A DNA stretch of 64,000 nucleotides from Verrucomicrobiaceae bacterium. Its GTDB lineage: Bacteria > Verrucomicrobiota > Verrucomicrobiia > Verrucomicrobiales > Verrucomicrobiaceae. Position numbers and translations under genes: made by a program. The notes below the pieces were generated by a model, which did not search any database, was not told where the DNA came from, and worked only from the letters and a program-made list of their open reading frames with translations. The stretch covers positions 25,770 through 89,769 of the forward strand of contig JAEUHN010000011.1 of NCBI GenBank assembly GCA_016795365.1, read 5' to 3'. Of this stretch, positions 16,816-25,535 are shown piece by piece; positions within the stretch are counted from its first letter, which is position 1; the number at the start of each line of letters is the position of its first letter.

Positions 16816-17883
16816 ATGAACGAGCCACCCGCCCTCGCCATCCACTCTGACACGCTTCCTCATCTCCTGGGCGGACCGCTCGGGCATTGTCGATTCAAGA
16901 GCGTGCCAGAGGACTTCGTGGTGGAGGAAATTCTTGGCTTTGAGCCCTCGGGTGAAGGCGAGCATTGCCTCGTCTGGGTGGAGAAGCGCGGGCTGGACAG
17001 CAACACGGCCGCGGCGCGTCTTGCCGATGCGGTTGGCTTACGGCATCGGCTGGTCAGTCACTGCGGATTGAAGGATCGCCATGCCGTGACACGTCAGTGG
17101 TTCAGCCTGCACATGCCGGGGCAGCCGTCGCCTGAGCCTGAGGCGCTGCAATCCGAAGGGCTGCGAGTGCTGCGTGTGACGCGAAACACTCGCAAGCTCC
17201 GTCGTGGCATCCATCAGGGCAATCGATTCACCATTCGCCTGCGTGAGCCTGACTTCGATGCTGCGCTAGCGGAGGAACGCTGGCAGCGGATCGTCGAGCG
17301 CGGAGCACCGAATTACTTTGGCAGTCAGAGATTTGGCAACGAGGGACGCAATGTGGAAAAGGCGCTGGCGATGTTCCGTGGTGACTTCCGTCCCGGTGAC
17401 AGGCTGCTGCGAGGCATTCTGCTGTCTTCGGTGCGCAGTCATTTGTTCAATGCCGTGGTGGCATCACGAGTGGCAGGGGGCACCTGGGATCAACCGATGG
17501 AAGGGGAGGTCTATGGATTCGCTGACAACGGCACCATCCTTTTGCCGGAGAAACATCGTGGCGATGAGCGGGAACGATTTGTCGGAGGCATCGTGGATTT
17601 GACGGCTCCGCTGTGGGGGCAGGGCGATCTGCAAAGCGTCGGAGACGTGCGCGAGCTGGAGGCGGCGATCCTTGATGAGTTCCCTGAGCATCGAGCGGGG
17701 CTGGAGGCGGCGGGACTGAGGCAGGAGCGGCGTGTGATGAGGCTGCGGCCTGATCGAGCCAGCATGGAGGTGCTCGACAATGGAGACCTCGTGTTGAGTT
17801 TTGATCTGCCCAAAGGAGCCTACGCAACCACGTTGCTCAGCGAACTGGCCGAGCTACGGGAGGAAACGTCAGCTACGCTCTAG
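16816..17883 (+). CDS. truD: tRNA pseudouridine(13) synthase TruD
   Basis: A 355-residue enzyme converting U13 of tRNA-Glu and others to pseudouridine. The TruD signature is clear: FKSVPEDFVVEEILGFEPSG at the N-terminus, the catalytic motif HCGLKDRHAVTRQWFSL (Asp in KDRHA), LRRGIHQGNRFTIRLR, and PNYFGSQRFGNEGRN followed by the inserted TRUD domain. The length matches the family. The next gene begins 4 bases downstream, so the two are likely co-transcribed. Confidence 0.95.
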   Translation: MNEPPALAIHSDTLPHLLGGPLGHCRFKSVPEDFVVEEILGFEPSGEGEHCLVWVEKRGLDSNTAAARLADAVGLRHRLVSHCGLKDRHAVTRQWFSLHMPGQPSPEPEALQSEGLRVLRVTRNTRKLRRGIHQGNRFTIRLREPDFDAALAEERWQRIVERGAPNYFGSQRFGNEGRNVEKALAMFRGDFRPGDRLLRGILLSSVRSHLFNAVVASRVAGGTWDQPMEGEVYGFADNGTILLPEKHRGDERERFVGGIVDLTAPLWGQGDLQSVGDVRELEAAILDEFPEHRAGLEAAGLRQERRVMRLRPDRASMEVLDNGDLVLSFDLPKGAYATTLLSELAELREETSATL

Positions 17884-17887
17884 CAAC

Positions 17888-19048
17888 ATGATCTTTCGTC
17901 GCGCTCTCGCTTTCGTCTTTGTCTCAGCATTCAGCCTGCTTGCTGCGGAGCCACAGCCGTTCAACTATATCGTAGGCACGCAAGCCATCGGCGGACGGTA
18001 TCATTTCACGAAGGACGAGCCTTTGCTGGAGAGTGCGAAACTCATCGCCTCGCTGGGCTCGGGGATCATGAAGTTGTCGATCTCGAAGCAGGCTTCATTC
18101 GGCAAGACCAAGGCCAATGTGCTGGAGCGTGATCCTTCGATGAAGACGCTGACGGACATTGCCAGTCGCGAGCCCACACATCGAGCGGTGCTGGACATGC
18201 CGTTCACGCACTTCTTCATCTGGGCGTATCCATTCACGAGTCATGGCACCGCAGGCATATTCAAGGTCGCGGACAAGGATCTGGAGTATCGCGAGATGTA
18301 TGACTTCGCCGTTCATCTGCTGCGAACCTACAATGGCAGCGGCAAACAGTTCTACCTGGGCCACTGGGAAGGCGACTGGCACCTGCGGCCCCACTTTGAC
18401 CCGAAGCAGCCTTTCCCCGGGCATTACGCCGAGAACTTCATCGCCTGGCTCCGAGTCCGCCAGCAGGCGATCGACGATGCCAAGCGCGACACGCCTCATG
18501 ATCGGGTGGAGGTCTGGCACTACACCGAGGCGAATCTCGTCGAGCCGTTTCTCAAAGGTGGTCAATGTCTGACGAATGACATCCTTCCGCAGGTCGATGT
18601 CGATTACGTCAGCTACTCGTCCTACGACAGTCTCCAGCGCGTGATCCGCGATGACTTGTTCGCCACCTTGACTCACATCGAGTCAAAGCTGAAGCCCAAG
18701 GCCGGCGTTCCAGGAAAGCGCGTGTTCATTGGCGAATACGGCTTTCCCGCGCGGCGCTACAAGCCTGAGGAGCAGGATCGCAAGAGCATCGAGACGATGA
18801 TCGCCGCCATGGAGTGGGGCTGTCCTTTCGTGCTCTACTGGGAACTCTACGACAACGAGGGCTCCACGGAGAAGCCGGGTGGCTTCTGGATGATCGACGA
18901 GCAGAATGTGAAGCAGCCCATCTGGCACACGCATCAGCGTTACTTCGAATGGGCGAGGAAGTTCGTCCGTGAGACGGCACCGTCCGAGCAGGAGTTCCGA
19001 GCAGCGGCAGTGAAGTGGCTGCGCACTCAGATTGACAAAGGCGACTGA
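17888..19048 (+). CDS. Secreted TIM-barrel, glycoside-hydrolase-like protein
   Basis: A 386-residue protein with a signal peptide (MIFRRALAFVFVSAFSLLAA). It carries features of clan GH-A-like barrels: WHYTEANLVEPF could hold the acid/base Glu and RVFIGEYGFPARRY a nucleophile Glu, followed by YWELYDNEG near the last strand. The family assignment is uncertain and it could be an uncharacterised cellulase-like or DUF protein. The start at 17888 is 4 bases past truD, and the signal peptide supports it. It converges on pdxA with only 2 bases between the stops. Confidence 0.7.
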   Translation: MIFRRALAFVFVSAFSLLAAEPQPFNYIVGTQAIGGRYHFTKDEPLLESAKLIASLGSGIMKLSISKQASFGKTKANVLERDPSMKTLTDIASREPTHRAVLDMPFTHFFIWAYPFTSHGTAGIFKVADKDLEYREMYDFAVHLLRTYNGSGKQFYLGHWEGDWHLRPHFDPKQPFPGHYAENFIAWLRVRQQAIDDAKRDTPHDRVEVWHYTEANLVEPFLKGGQCLTNDILPQVDVDYVSYSSYDSLQRVIRDDLFATLTHIESKLKPKAGVPGKRVFIGEYGFPARRYKPEEQDRKSIETMIAAMEWGCPFVLYWELYDNEGSTEKPGGFWMIDEQNVKQPIWHTHQRYFEWARKFVRETAPSEQEFRAAAVKWLRTQIDKGD

Positions 19049-19050
19049 GC

Positions 19051-20046
19051 TTACGAGGCCATCTTCGCCGCGAGCAGCACGGCTTCCACCAGGCTGCGGC
19101 CATTCGCCTTGCCCTGCCACGCGATGTCGCACGCGGTGCCATGATCCACGCTGGTTCGCGGAACGGGCAGACCAAGGGTGGTGTTGACGGCGGTGTCGAA
19201 GGCGAGGGCTTTCAGTGGGATGAGAGCCTGATCGTGATACATGCAGATGTAGGCATCGACGTTGCGGCGTTTGGTCGCTATGAAGGCGGTGTCGGGAGGG
19301 AGCGGACCCTCAATGGTGAGACCGTTCGCTCGGGCGGCAGCGATGGCGGGAGCGATGATGTTTTCTTCCTCGCCACGTCCGAAGAGCCCGTGCTCACCTG
19401 CGTGGGGATTGAGCCCACACACAGCGATGCGAGGGGCGCGGCCTTTGACGCGGCGCACGGCAGTGTCGGTCAATTCGATCACGTCGAGGATGCGACGCGT
19501 CGTGAGTGCAGGGACCACGTCTTGATATCCGATGTGAACGGTGACGAGGCTGCAGATCATCTCCTCGGAGAAGAAGGTCATGCACGAGCGCTCGGCCTGC
19601 ATCTTCTCGGCAAACATCTCGGTGTGACCGGGATACATGATGCCAGCAGCGTGCAGCGCTTCCTTGTTTAAGGGAGCGGTGGCGACAGCAGCCACTTGCT
19701 TCGCCAGAGCAGCTTCGATGCTTTTCTCCACGTAGCGATAACCGGCGGCGCCGGTTCGGGCGCTGACGATGCCAGGAGTAAAATCCTCAGCATTGAAGCC
19801 GAACAAGTCGAGCACCGCAGGCTCGTCGATGCGGGTGCAGGCCTCGGCCCATTCAATCTCGCTGATGATGCGCTTGGGGGCGGGAAGGCCAGTCTGGCGG
19901 GCGCATCGGGCCAGCAGCCGGGCATCGCCGAAGATCACCGGTGTGGCGATGTCGCGCACGGAGTCGTTGGCGAGCAGTTGCAGACATACTTCAGGACCGA
20001 CCCCGGCGGGGTCACCCATGGTGACAGCGATGAGAGGCTTGGACAT
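19051..20046 (-). CDS. pdxA: 4-hydroxythreonine-4-phosphate dehydrogenase
   Basis: A 331-residue enzyme of the DXP-dependent pyridoxal 5'-phosphate pathway, oxidising 4-phosphohydroxy-L-threonine with NAD. Recognisable are the N-terminal IAVTMGDPAGVGPEVCL, the metal-site His in VTVHIGYQDV, and MYHDQALIPLKALAFDTAVN with PVPRTSVDHGTACDIA at the C-terminus. The start at 20046 (MSKPLIAVTMG) fits family N-termini. It lies 46 bases downstream of the UDP-glucose pyrophosphorylase gene on the same strand. Confidence 0.95.
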   Translation of the reverse strand: MSKPLIAVTMGDPAGVGPEVCLQLLANDSVRDIATPVIFGDARLLARCARQTGLPAPKRIISEIEWAEACTRIDEPAVLDLFGFNAEDFTPGIVSARTGAAGYRYVEKSIEAALAKQVAAVATAPLNKEALHAAGIMYPGHTEMFAEKMQAERSCMTFFSEEMICSLVTVHIGYQDVVPALTTRRILDVIELTDTAVRRVKGRAPRIAVCGLNPHAGEHGLFGRGEEENIIAPAIAAARANGLTIEGPLPPDTAFIATKRRNVDAYICMYHDQALIPLKALAFDTAVNTTLGLPVPRTSVDHGTACDIAWQGKANGRSLVEAVLLAAKMAS

Positions 20047-20092
20047 CCGATCGAACGAGTTGGCTGATGATGGATTGTTAGGTAGTGGAGAA

Positions 20093-21529
20093 TCAGCCGA
20101 TGCTGATCTGGCCTTCATGCACGCCGGCCTTGATTCTCACGGGGGCGGAGGTGTGGTTGTGAATGACGGCATCACCTTTGAAGACCACGCCAGTGCCGCA
20201 TTCGATGGGTCCATGGACGAGCAGGCTCTTGCAGTGCAGCAAGCTGGGGGTGTGAGGGAAGTTTTTCTCCAGGCCGTCCACGAGCTTGCACAGCTTCTGG
20301 TCGAGGTGGAGATGCGGCGGTTGGCCGTTGCGGCTAGGATGCAGGCGGAGGCAGAAATCTTCGCCGAGTTCATAGGCGTCGGAGCGCACACAGAGAAGGT
20401 CGCTCGTGGTCTTCACCGGAGCGAAGCGCACACGTGAGACCTCGATGGCTCCGGCACCCTGGAAGCACTCGATGGCGGCACCCATGGCGGTCTCGAGCTG
20501 CACGACCGCAGGCGAACTGCCATCGCGTGGGTCCACCGTTTTCTTGTTCATGATCGGCGGCAGCGGGATGAGCCCATCGTTGGCTTCGAGTGCTTGCTTC
20601 AGGGCCTGGAGATCAATCCAGAGGTTGTTGGTGTTGAAGTAGCGATGCAGGTCGATGTTCTGGAACTGATGCTCGTCCTCCTTCGGGCATTGGGCGGACT
20701 CGCGCAGAAGGAAACGACCGTCACGCAGACGCACTGCGAGGTGGCCGCCCTTCTTGTCGGATTCCGTGCGGCGTGTGACTTCCATGACGAAGGGCTTTCC
20801 GCTGTCGGCGAACCAAGCCAGGATTGCAGGATCGAGGGTGGCTCCGAGGTTGTCGGAGTTCGAGACAAACGCATAGCGAATGCCACCGCTGAGGAGACGA
20901 TCCAGCCAGCCCGAGCCCGCGAGGCAGGCGTAGATGTCACCGTGGCCGGGCGGGCACCATTCTTGATCAGGATTCGCGGGCCACTCGGCGGGCTGCATGG
21001 TGCTGGTGAGGATCTTTGGCACCTTGTTTTGCATCAGTTCCCAGGTCTCGGTGCCGCCGAGCTGTGGGAAGCGTGCGGCCAGATGGGCAGCGGTGTCTTC
21101 CGAGGTGCTGAAGCTGTTCATCAGCATGAACATCGGCACTTCACCACCGGTCTGGGCACGCAGGCGAAGGATCTGGCGCGCGATCAAATCGAGGAACGTA
21201 TCCTCGCCGCGCACGGGCAGGAGGGACTTGGCTTTCTCTAGTCCCATGCCGGTGCCGAGGCCGCCGTTGAGCTTGAGGAGGACGGTTTGCTTCAGCAACT
21301 CGGAGGCGCGTGCGGCGTCGGGAGTGCTGAGGTCATCGGCGGAGGGGAGGTCCTTAGCGGCGGCAATCGTGGCTTCCGGAATCATGCCGGTTTCGCCTGC
21401 GAAGAGGGCGGCGTAGCTGCCGCGGAAGGCGCGAACCGCCGAGTCGCTGAGGCCGGCGGCCTGCATTTTCTCACGGAAGGGGGCGAACGAGGTCTCGATG
21501 CTTTCGGGGCTGGGGGATGGCTGGCTCAT
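20093..21529 (-). CDS. UTP--glucose-1-phosphate uridylyltransferase, eukaryotic (UGP2/UDPGP) type
   Basis: A 478-residue nucleotidyltransferase making UDP-glucose. The UDPGP-family loop LKLNGGLGTGMGLEKAKSL is the nucleotide-binding motif, and FVSNSDNLGATLDPAIL and the C-terminal left-handed beta-helix-like VVFKGDAVIHNHTSAPVRI support it. This is the eukaryote-like family rather than the bacterial GalU family. A related UDP-N-acetylhexosamine activity cannot be excluded. It is probably followed by pdxA in one transcript. Confidence 0.88.
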   Translation of the reverse strand: MSQPSPSPESIETSFAPFREKMQAAGLSDSAVRAFRGSYAALFAGETGMIPEATIAAAKDLPSADDLSTPDAARASELLKQTVLLKLNGGLGTGMGLEKAKSLLPVRGEDTFLDLIARQILRLRAQTGGEVPMFMLMNSFSTSEDTAAHLAARFPQLGGTETWELMQNKVPKILTSTMQPAEWPANPDQEWCPPGHGDIYACLAGSGWLDRLLSGGIRYAFVSNSDNLGATLDPAILAWFADSGKPFVMEVTRRTESDKKGGHLAVRLRDGRFLLRESAQCPKEDEHQFQNIDLHRYFNTNNLWIDLQALKQALEANDGLIPLPPIMNKKTVDPRDGSSPAVVQLETAMGAAIECFQGAGAIEVSRVRFAPVKTTSDLLCVRSDAYELGEDFCLRLHPSRNGQPPHLHLDQKLCKLVDGLEKNFPHTPSLLHCKSLLVHGPIECGTGVVFKGDAVIHNHTSAPVRIKAGVHEGQISIG

Positions 21530-21618
21530 GCGGCGCTCAGGCTAGAGGATGAGCACGCGGAGGCAAATGCTGATTCATGTTGATCATGCCGACAGCCTTG
21601 TGCCGTTTTCGCAGGCGG

Positions 21619-23049
21619 TCAGGCGATGATCTCTTCGATCACATGGCCATGCACGTCGGTGAGACGGCGATTGATGCCATTGTGATAGTAGCTCAGCTTC
21701 TCATGATCGAGCCCCAGCAGGTGCAGGGCCGTGGCGTGGAGGTCATAGCAGTAGGCGGGATCTTCCTCGGCCTTGAAGCCCAGCGCATCGGTGGTGCCGT
21801 AGCTGGTGCCGCCCTTGATGCCGCCTCCGGCCATCCACGCGGTGAAGGCTCCAGGGTTGTGATCGCGTCCTTTGCCCGCGCCTTGAGCTGCTGGCTGCCG
21901 ACCAAACTCCGTGGTGCAAATGACCAGCGTGCTGTCCAGCAGGCCACGTGATTTCAGATCGGTGAGCAAGGCTGCTGCACCGCTATCGAGCACCGGACCC
22001 CAATAACCGTGATCGCGCACGAGGTCTTCGTGGCTGTCCCAGTTGGGGCGAATCTTCTTGGCCGTCGTGTTCTCCGCGCCGCAGAAGATCTGCACGAAAC
22101 GCACGCCGCGTTCCACCAGTCGGCGGGCGAGCAGGCACTGTCTGCCGAAGGGTCCGAGGTCTTCGTGCTCAAGCTGGTAGAGCTGCTTCGTGGCCGATGA
22201 TTCGCCTTTGATCTCGGTGGCTTCCGGCGCGCTGAGTTGCAAGCGGGCGGCGAGTTCGTAGGCCGCGATGCGGGCTTCGAGTTCGGTGTTGGACGAACGC
22301 TGGGCCGCGTGGCTGCGATTGAGAGCCTGCAGGAAGGCTCGGCTCTTGTCCTCGGCACCAAGCTGGTAGCTCTTGGGGGGAAAGAGATCGGCGATCGGGG
22401 GCTTGTCAGCGTTGATTTGCAGCACGGTGCCTTGATGCACGGCGGGCAGGAATCCAGCACCCCAGTTCAAGACACCACCCGGCGGCAGACCACGAGAATC
22501 GGGCAGCACCACGAAGGCGGGCAGATTCTCCGTGAGGCTGCCGAGACCATACGTCACCCATGCACCCATGGTGGGAAACCCAGGCAAGATGTAGCCGCTG
22601 TTCGCCATGAACATCGCGGGACCATGCAATGCCGACTTGCTCTGCATCGAGTGGATGAAGGCGAGATCGTCGGCGCGCAGCGCGAGCTTGGGGAACAGAT
22701 CGCTGATCCAGCGTCCGCAGTCGCCATGCTGACGAAAGGGCCACCAGCTGCCCTGGCAGTTGCCCGGCTTGGAGGCGAAGAAGGTCAGCTTGCCCTCGGG
22801 ATCGAAGGGCTTGCCCTGGCGTTTGGCCAGCTCCGGTTTGTAGTCCCAGGTGTCCACGTGCGAGAGTCCACCGGGACAGAAGATCTGGATCACCGCTCGT
22901 GCCTTGGCAGGGAAATGTCCCGCCTTCGGTGCCATCGGTTGCGAGGCAGCCTGAGCGTCTTGATGCAGCAACGAAGCCAGCGCCGTGCCCGTCAGAGTGC
23001 CGAGCAAATTTCGACGTGATGGATGCGTGGTGCTGGTGGGGACAATCAT
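21619..23049 (-). CDS. DUF1501 family protein (Tat-exported)
   Basis: A 476-residue protein with a twin-arginine-like leader (HPSRRNLLGTLTGTAL). The DUF1501 core shows IQIFCPGGLSHVDTWDYKP, MQSKSALHGPAMFMANSG, QCLLARRLVERGVRFVQI, CTTEFGRQPAAQGAGKGRDHNPGAFTAWMAGGGIKGG and LHLLGLDHEKLSYYHNGINRRLTDVHG. The fold is alkaline-phosphatase/sulfatase-like and the function is not established. Usually it is encoded beside a DUF1549/DUF1553 gene. Here it stands alone, divergent from metG with 71 bases between the starts. Confidence 0.92.
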   Translation of the reverse strand: MIVPTSTTHPSRRNLLGTLTGTALASLLHQDAQAASQPMAPKAGHFPAKARAVIQIFCPGGLSHVDTWDYKPELAKRQGKPFDPEGKLTFFASKPGNCQGSWWPFRQHGDCGRWISDLFPKLALRADDLAFIHSMQSKSALHGPAMFMANSGYILPGFPTMGAWVTYGLGSLTENLPAFVVLPDSRGLPPGGVLNWGAGFLPAVHQGTVLQINADKPPIADLFPPKSYQLGAEDKSRAFLQALNRSHAAQRSSNTELEARIAAYELAARLQLSAPEATEIKGESSATKQLYQLEHEDLGPFGRQCLLARRLVERGVRFVQIFCGAENTTAKKIRPNWDSHEDLVRDHGYWGPVLDSGAAALLTDLKSRGLLDSTLVICTTEFGRQPAAQGAGKGRDHNPGAFTAWMAGGGIKGGTSYGTTDALGFKAEEDPAYCYDLHATALHLLGLDHEKLSYYHNGINRRLTDVHGHVIEEIIA

Positions 23050-23120
23050 GACGTCGGGTCCTGGAATTACTCGCGCCCTGCCTTGATCTTTCGTCGTGCC
23101 GCACTAAGCACTACGGCTCC

Positions 23121-24698
23121 ATGAGCAAGCCCTACTACATCACGACCGCGATCGACTACACCAACGCTGCGCCGCACATCGGCCACGCGTATGAGAAGGT
23201 GCTGGCCGACGTGATGGCACGCTATCAGCGGCTGAAGGGCAACGAGGTTTACTTCCTCACCGGCGTGGATCAGCACGGACAGAAGGTGCAGAAGAAAGCT
23301 GCCGAGGTCGGGCAGGAACCGCAGGCGTTCGTCGATGACATCACGAAGCACTTCACCGCGCTGTGGACCAAGCTCGGCGTTCACTACGATGGCTGGGCCG
23401 CGACCACGGCAGAGCCACACAAGAAGGTGGTGCAGGCGATTCTCACCAAGCTGCACGACAAAGGCCAGCTCTACAAAGCCTCGCGCCATGGCCACTACTC
23501 GGTGCGTCAGGAGCAGTTCCTCACCGACAAGGAGCGTCGCGAAGACGGCACCTTCGGCGAGGAATGGGGCGAGGTGATCGAGCTGGAGGAAGCGAACTGG
23601 TATTTCAAACTCAACGAGCACGTCGAGTGGCTGAAGGCCTTCATCCGCAGCCATCCCGACTTCATCTTCCCCGCCTTCCGCGCGAACGATGTGATCAACG
23701 CGCTCGAAGGCAGCGGCGGCATCGACTTGTGCATCTCGCGCCCGAAGGAGCGCCTCACCTGGGGCATCCCGCTGCCGTTTGATCCCGACTTCGTGAACTA
23801 CGTGTGGTTCGACGCGCTGGTGAACTACATCAGCTTCGCCGGTTACCTCGCTGATGAAGTGGGCAACACCGGACTGCCGGAGTTCAAGAAGCTCTGGCCC
23901 GCCAACGCGCATGTCATTGGCAAGGACATCCTCAGCCCGCCGCACGCGATCTACTGGCCCACCATGCTGCACGCGATGGGCTTCAGCGATGACGAGATTC
24001 CTCAACTCATCGTCCACGGCTGGTGGAACCTGCGCGGTGGTAAGATCAGCAAGAGCCTCGGCAATGTGATCGACCCGAACGTGCTCGCGGACACCTTCAT
24101 GCCCGATGGTCTGCGCTTCTACCTGATGAAGGACATTGCGACCGGCTACGACGCTGATTTCAGCGACGAACGCATCATGATCGCCTATGACAAGGATTTG
24201 GCGAAGGGCCTGGGCAATCTGCTCAACCGCACGCTGAAGATGGCGAACAACTACCGTAGCGGCGTGGTGAAGATCGGTGGCTACGATGATGAAGTCTGTG
24301 CCTCGCTGCGCACCGTCACCGCCGAAGCCGAAGCTGCGTATCCCACCAAGATGGACTCGTGGGCGATCCACCAGGGCATCGAGGAAGCCTGGAAGATCGT
24401 GACGGCGGCGAATGGCTTCATCGAGCAGACGCAGCCGTTCAAGCTGGCCAAGGACGAAACGCAGGCCGCGCGACTCGATGCTGTGTTGCATCACCTCGCC
24501 GAGGCCATCGCGCATGTGACCGTGCTGCTGAATCCGATCATGCCGACGATGTGCGCGAAGATTCGCGAGCAGCTCGGCTGGACCTTGCCCGAAGGCTTCA
24601 AGCTCAGCGACCTCAAGTGGGGCTTGCTGCCTGACGGTCATCAGCTGGGGCAAGGCACGCCGCTGTTCCCACGCGTCGAGATTGCAGCCGAGGCTTAG
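23121..24698 (+). CDS. metG: Methionyl-tRNA synthetase
   Basis: A 525-residue class I aminoacyl-tRNA synthetase. The HIGH motif is in AAPHIGHAYEKVLAD and the KMSKS motif in RGGKISKSLGNVIDP. The methionine-site TGVDQHGQKVQ is conserved. The zinc-knuckle cysteines of the E. coli type are absent (SVRQEQFLTDKE instead), so it belongs to the short metal-free branch. There is no C-terminal tRNA-binding (EMAP/Arc1p) domain. It leads a co-directional run of six genes to 29645. Confidence 0.96.
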   Translation: MSKPYYITTAIDYTNAAPHIGHAYEKVLADVMARYQRLKGNEVYFLTGVDQHGQKVQKKAAEVGQEPQAFVDDITKHFTALWTKLGVHYDGWAATTAEPHKKVVQAILTKLHDKGQLYKASRHGHYSVRQEQFLTDKERREDGTFGEEWGEVIELEEANWYFKLNEHVEWLKAFIRSHPDFIFPAFRANDVINALEGSGGIDLCISRPKERLTWGIPLPFDPDFVNYVWFDALVNYISFAGYLADEVGNTGLPEFKKLWPANAHVIGKDILSPPHAIYWPTMLHAMGFSDDEIPQLIVHGWWNLRGGKISKSLGNVIDPNVLADTFMPDGLRFYLMKDIATGYDADFSDERIMIAYDKDLAKGLGNLLNRTLKMANNYRSGVVKIGGYDDEVCASLRTVTAEAEAAYPTKMDSWAIHQGIEEAWKIVTAANGFIEQTQPFKLAKDETQAARLDAVLHHLAEAIAHVTVLLNPIMPTMCAKIREQLGWTLPEGFKLSDLKWGLLPDGHQLGQGTPLFPRVEIAAEA

Positions 24699-24704
24699 TC
24701 GTTC

Positions 24705-25475
24705 ATGGACACGACTGAAGCACTCGGCCTCGCTGCCTCAGCGGCGGCGGCGGGGATGATCAATGCGGTCGCGGGTGGGGGAACGTTGCTCACGTTTCCG
24801 GTGCTGATGTTCTTTGGCACGCCGCCGGTGCAGGCCAATGCGACCAGCACGGTCGCGCTCGTGATCGGCACGGCGGGCAGCATCGTTGGCTTCCGCAAGC
24901 AACTGCCCGCGGTGAAGCACTGGCTGGCGAAGTTCATTCCCGTCAGCGTGCTCGGTGGCTGGCTCGGCAGTGCCTTGCTCACGCACAGCTCGAACAAGTT
25001 CTTCGCGAACCTCGTGCCGTATTTGATCCTGTTCGCGACGTTGCTGTTTCTGGCGCAGGGCGCGTTCCGCAAGCTCGCACGTCGTGATGCGAGCACAGGC
25101 CCCTCGCCGCACAGCCTCTGGATCGCGGTGCCCTTTCAGTTCGCCGTCGCAGTCTATGGCGGCTACTTCGGCGCTGGCATCGGCATCTTGATGCTAGCGA
25201 CACTGGGCTTCCTCGGACTGAAGGACATTCACGAGATGAACGCGCTGAAGAATCTGCTCGGCTCGCTGATCAATGTGGTCGCGGCTGTGTGCTTCATCGC
25301 GGCAGGCATTGTCGATTGGCCCAAGGCGATCGTGATGACCGTGGGTGCACTCATTGGTTATACCGTGGGCGCGCATCTGTCGTTGCGCATCCCGCAGCAG
25401 ATGGTGCGGCACTTGATCACCGGCATTGGCCTCGTCATCTCGGCGGTGATGTTCTACCGACAGTTCGCGAGCTGA
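24705..25475 (+). CDS. TauE/SafE (TSUP) family membrane permease
   Basis: A 256-residue protein with about eight hydrophobic segments and the TSUP-family internal duplication. AAAAGMINAVAGGGTLLTFPVL near the start is the first repeat signature (GGG-T after the first helix) and FAVAVYGGYFGAGIGILMLATLGFLG the second. TSUP proteins move sulfite, sulfonates or related organic anions. The substrate here is unknown. It begins 6 bases after metG. Confidence 0.9.
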   Translation: MDTTEALGLAASAAAAGMINAVAGGGTLLTFPVLMFFGTPPVQANATSTVALVIGTAGSIVGFRKQLPAVKHWLAKFIPVSVLGGWLGSALLTHSSNKFFANLVPYLILFATLLFLAQGAFRKLARRDASTGPSPHSLWIAVPFQFAVAVYGGYFGAGIGILMLATLGFLGLKDIHEMNALKNLLGSLINVVAAVCFIAAGIVDWPKAIVMTVGALIGYTVGAHLSLRIPQQMVRHLITGIGLVISAVMFYRQFAS

Positions 25476-25535
25476 GGCCTGGGCGTGTTTTTGCGCTGGC
25501 GCGAAGAGGGCTCCCATCGCTATCGTGCGCCCGCC

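Noticed and set aside
23067..24653. 528-codon frame on the minus strand opposite metG
   Set aside because: metG has complete HIGH and KISKS motifs. The antisense product has Arg/His/Val-rich low-information sequence and no family features.
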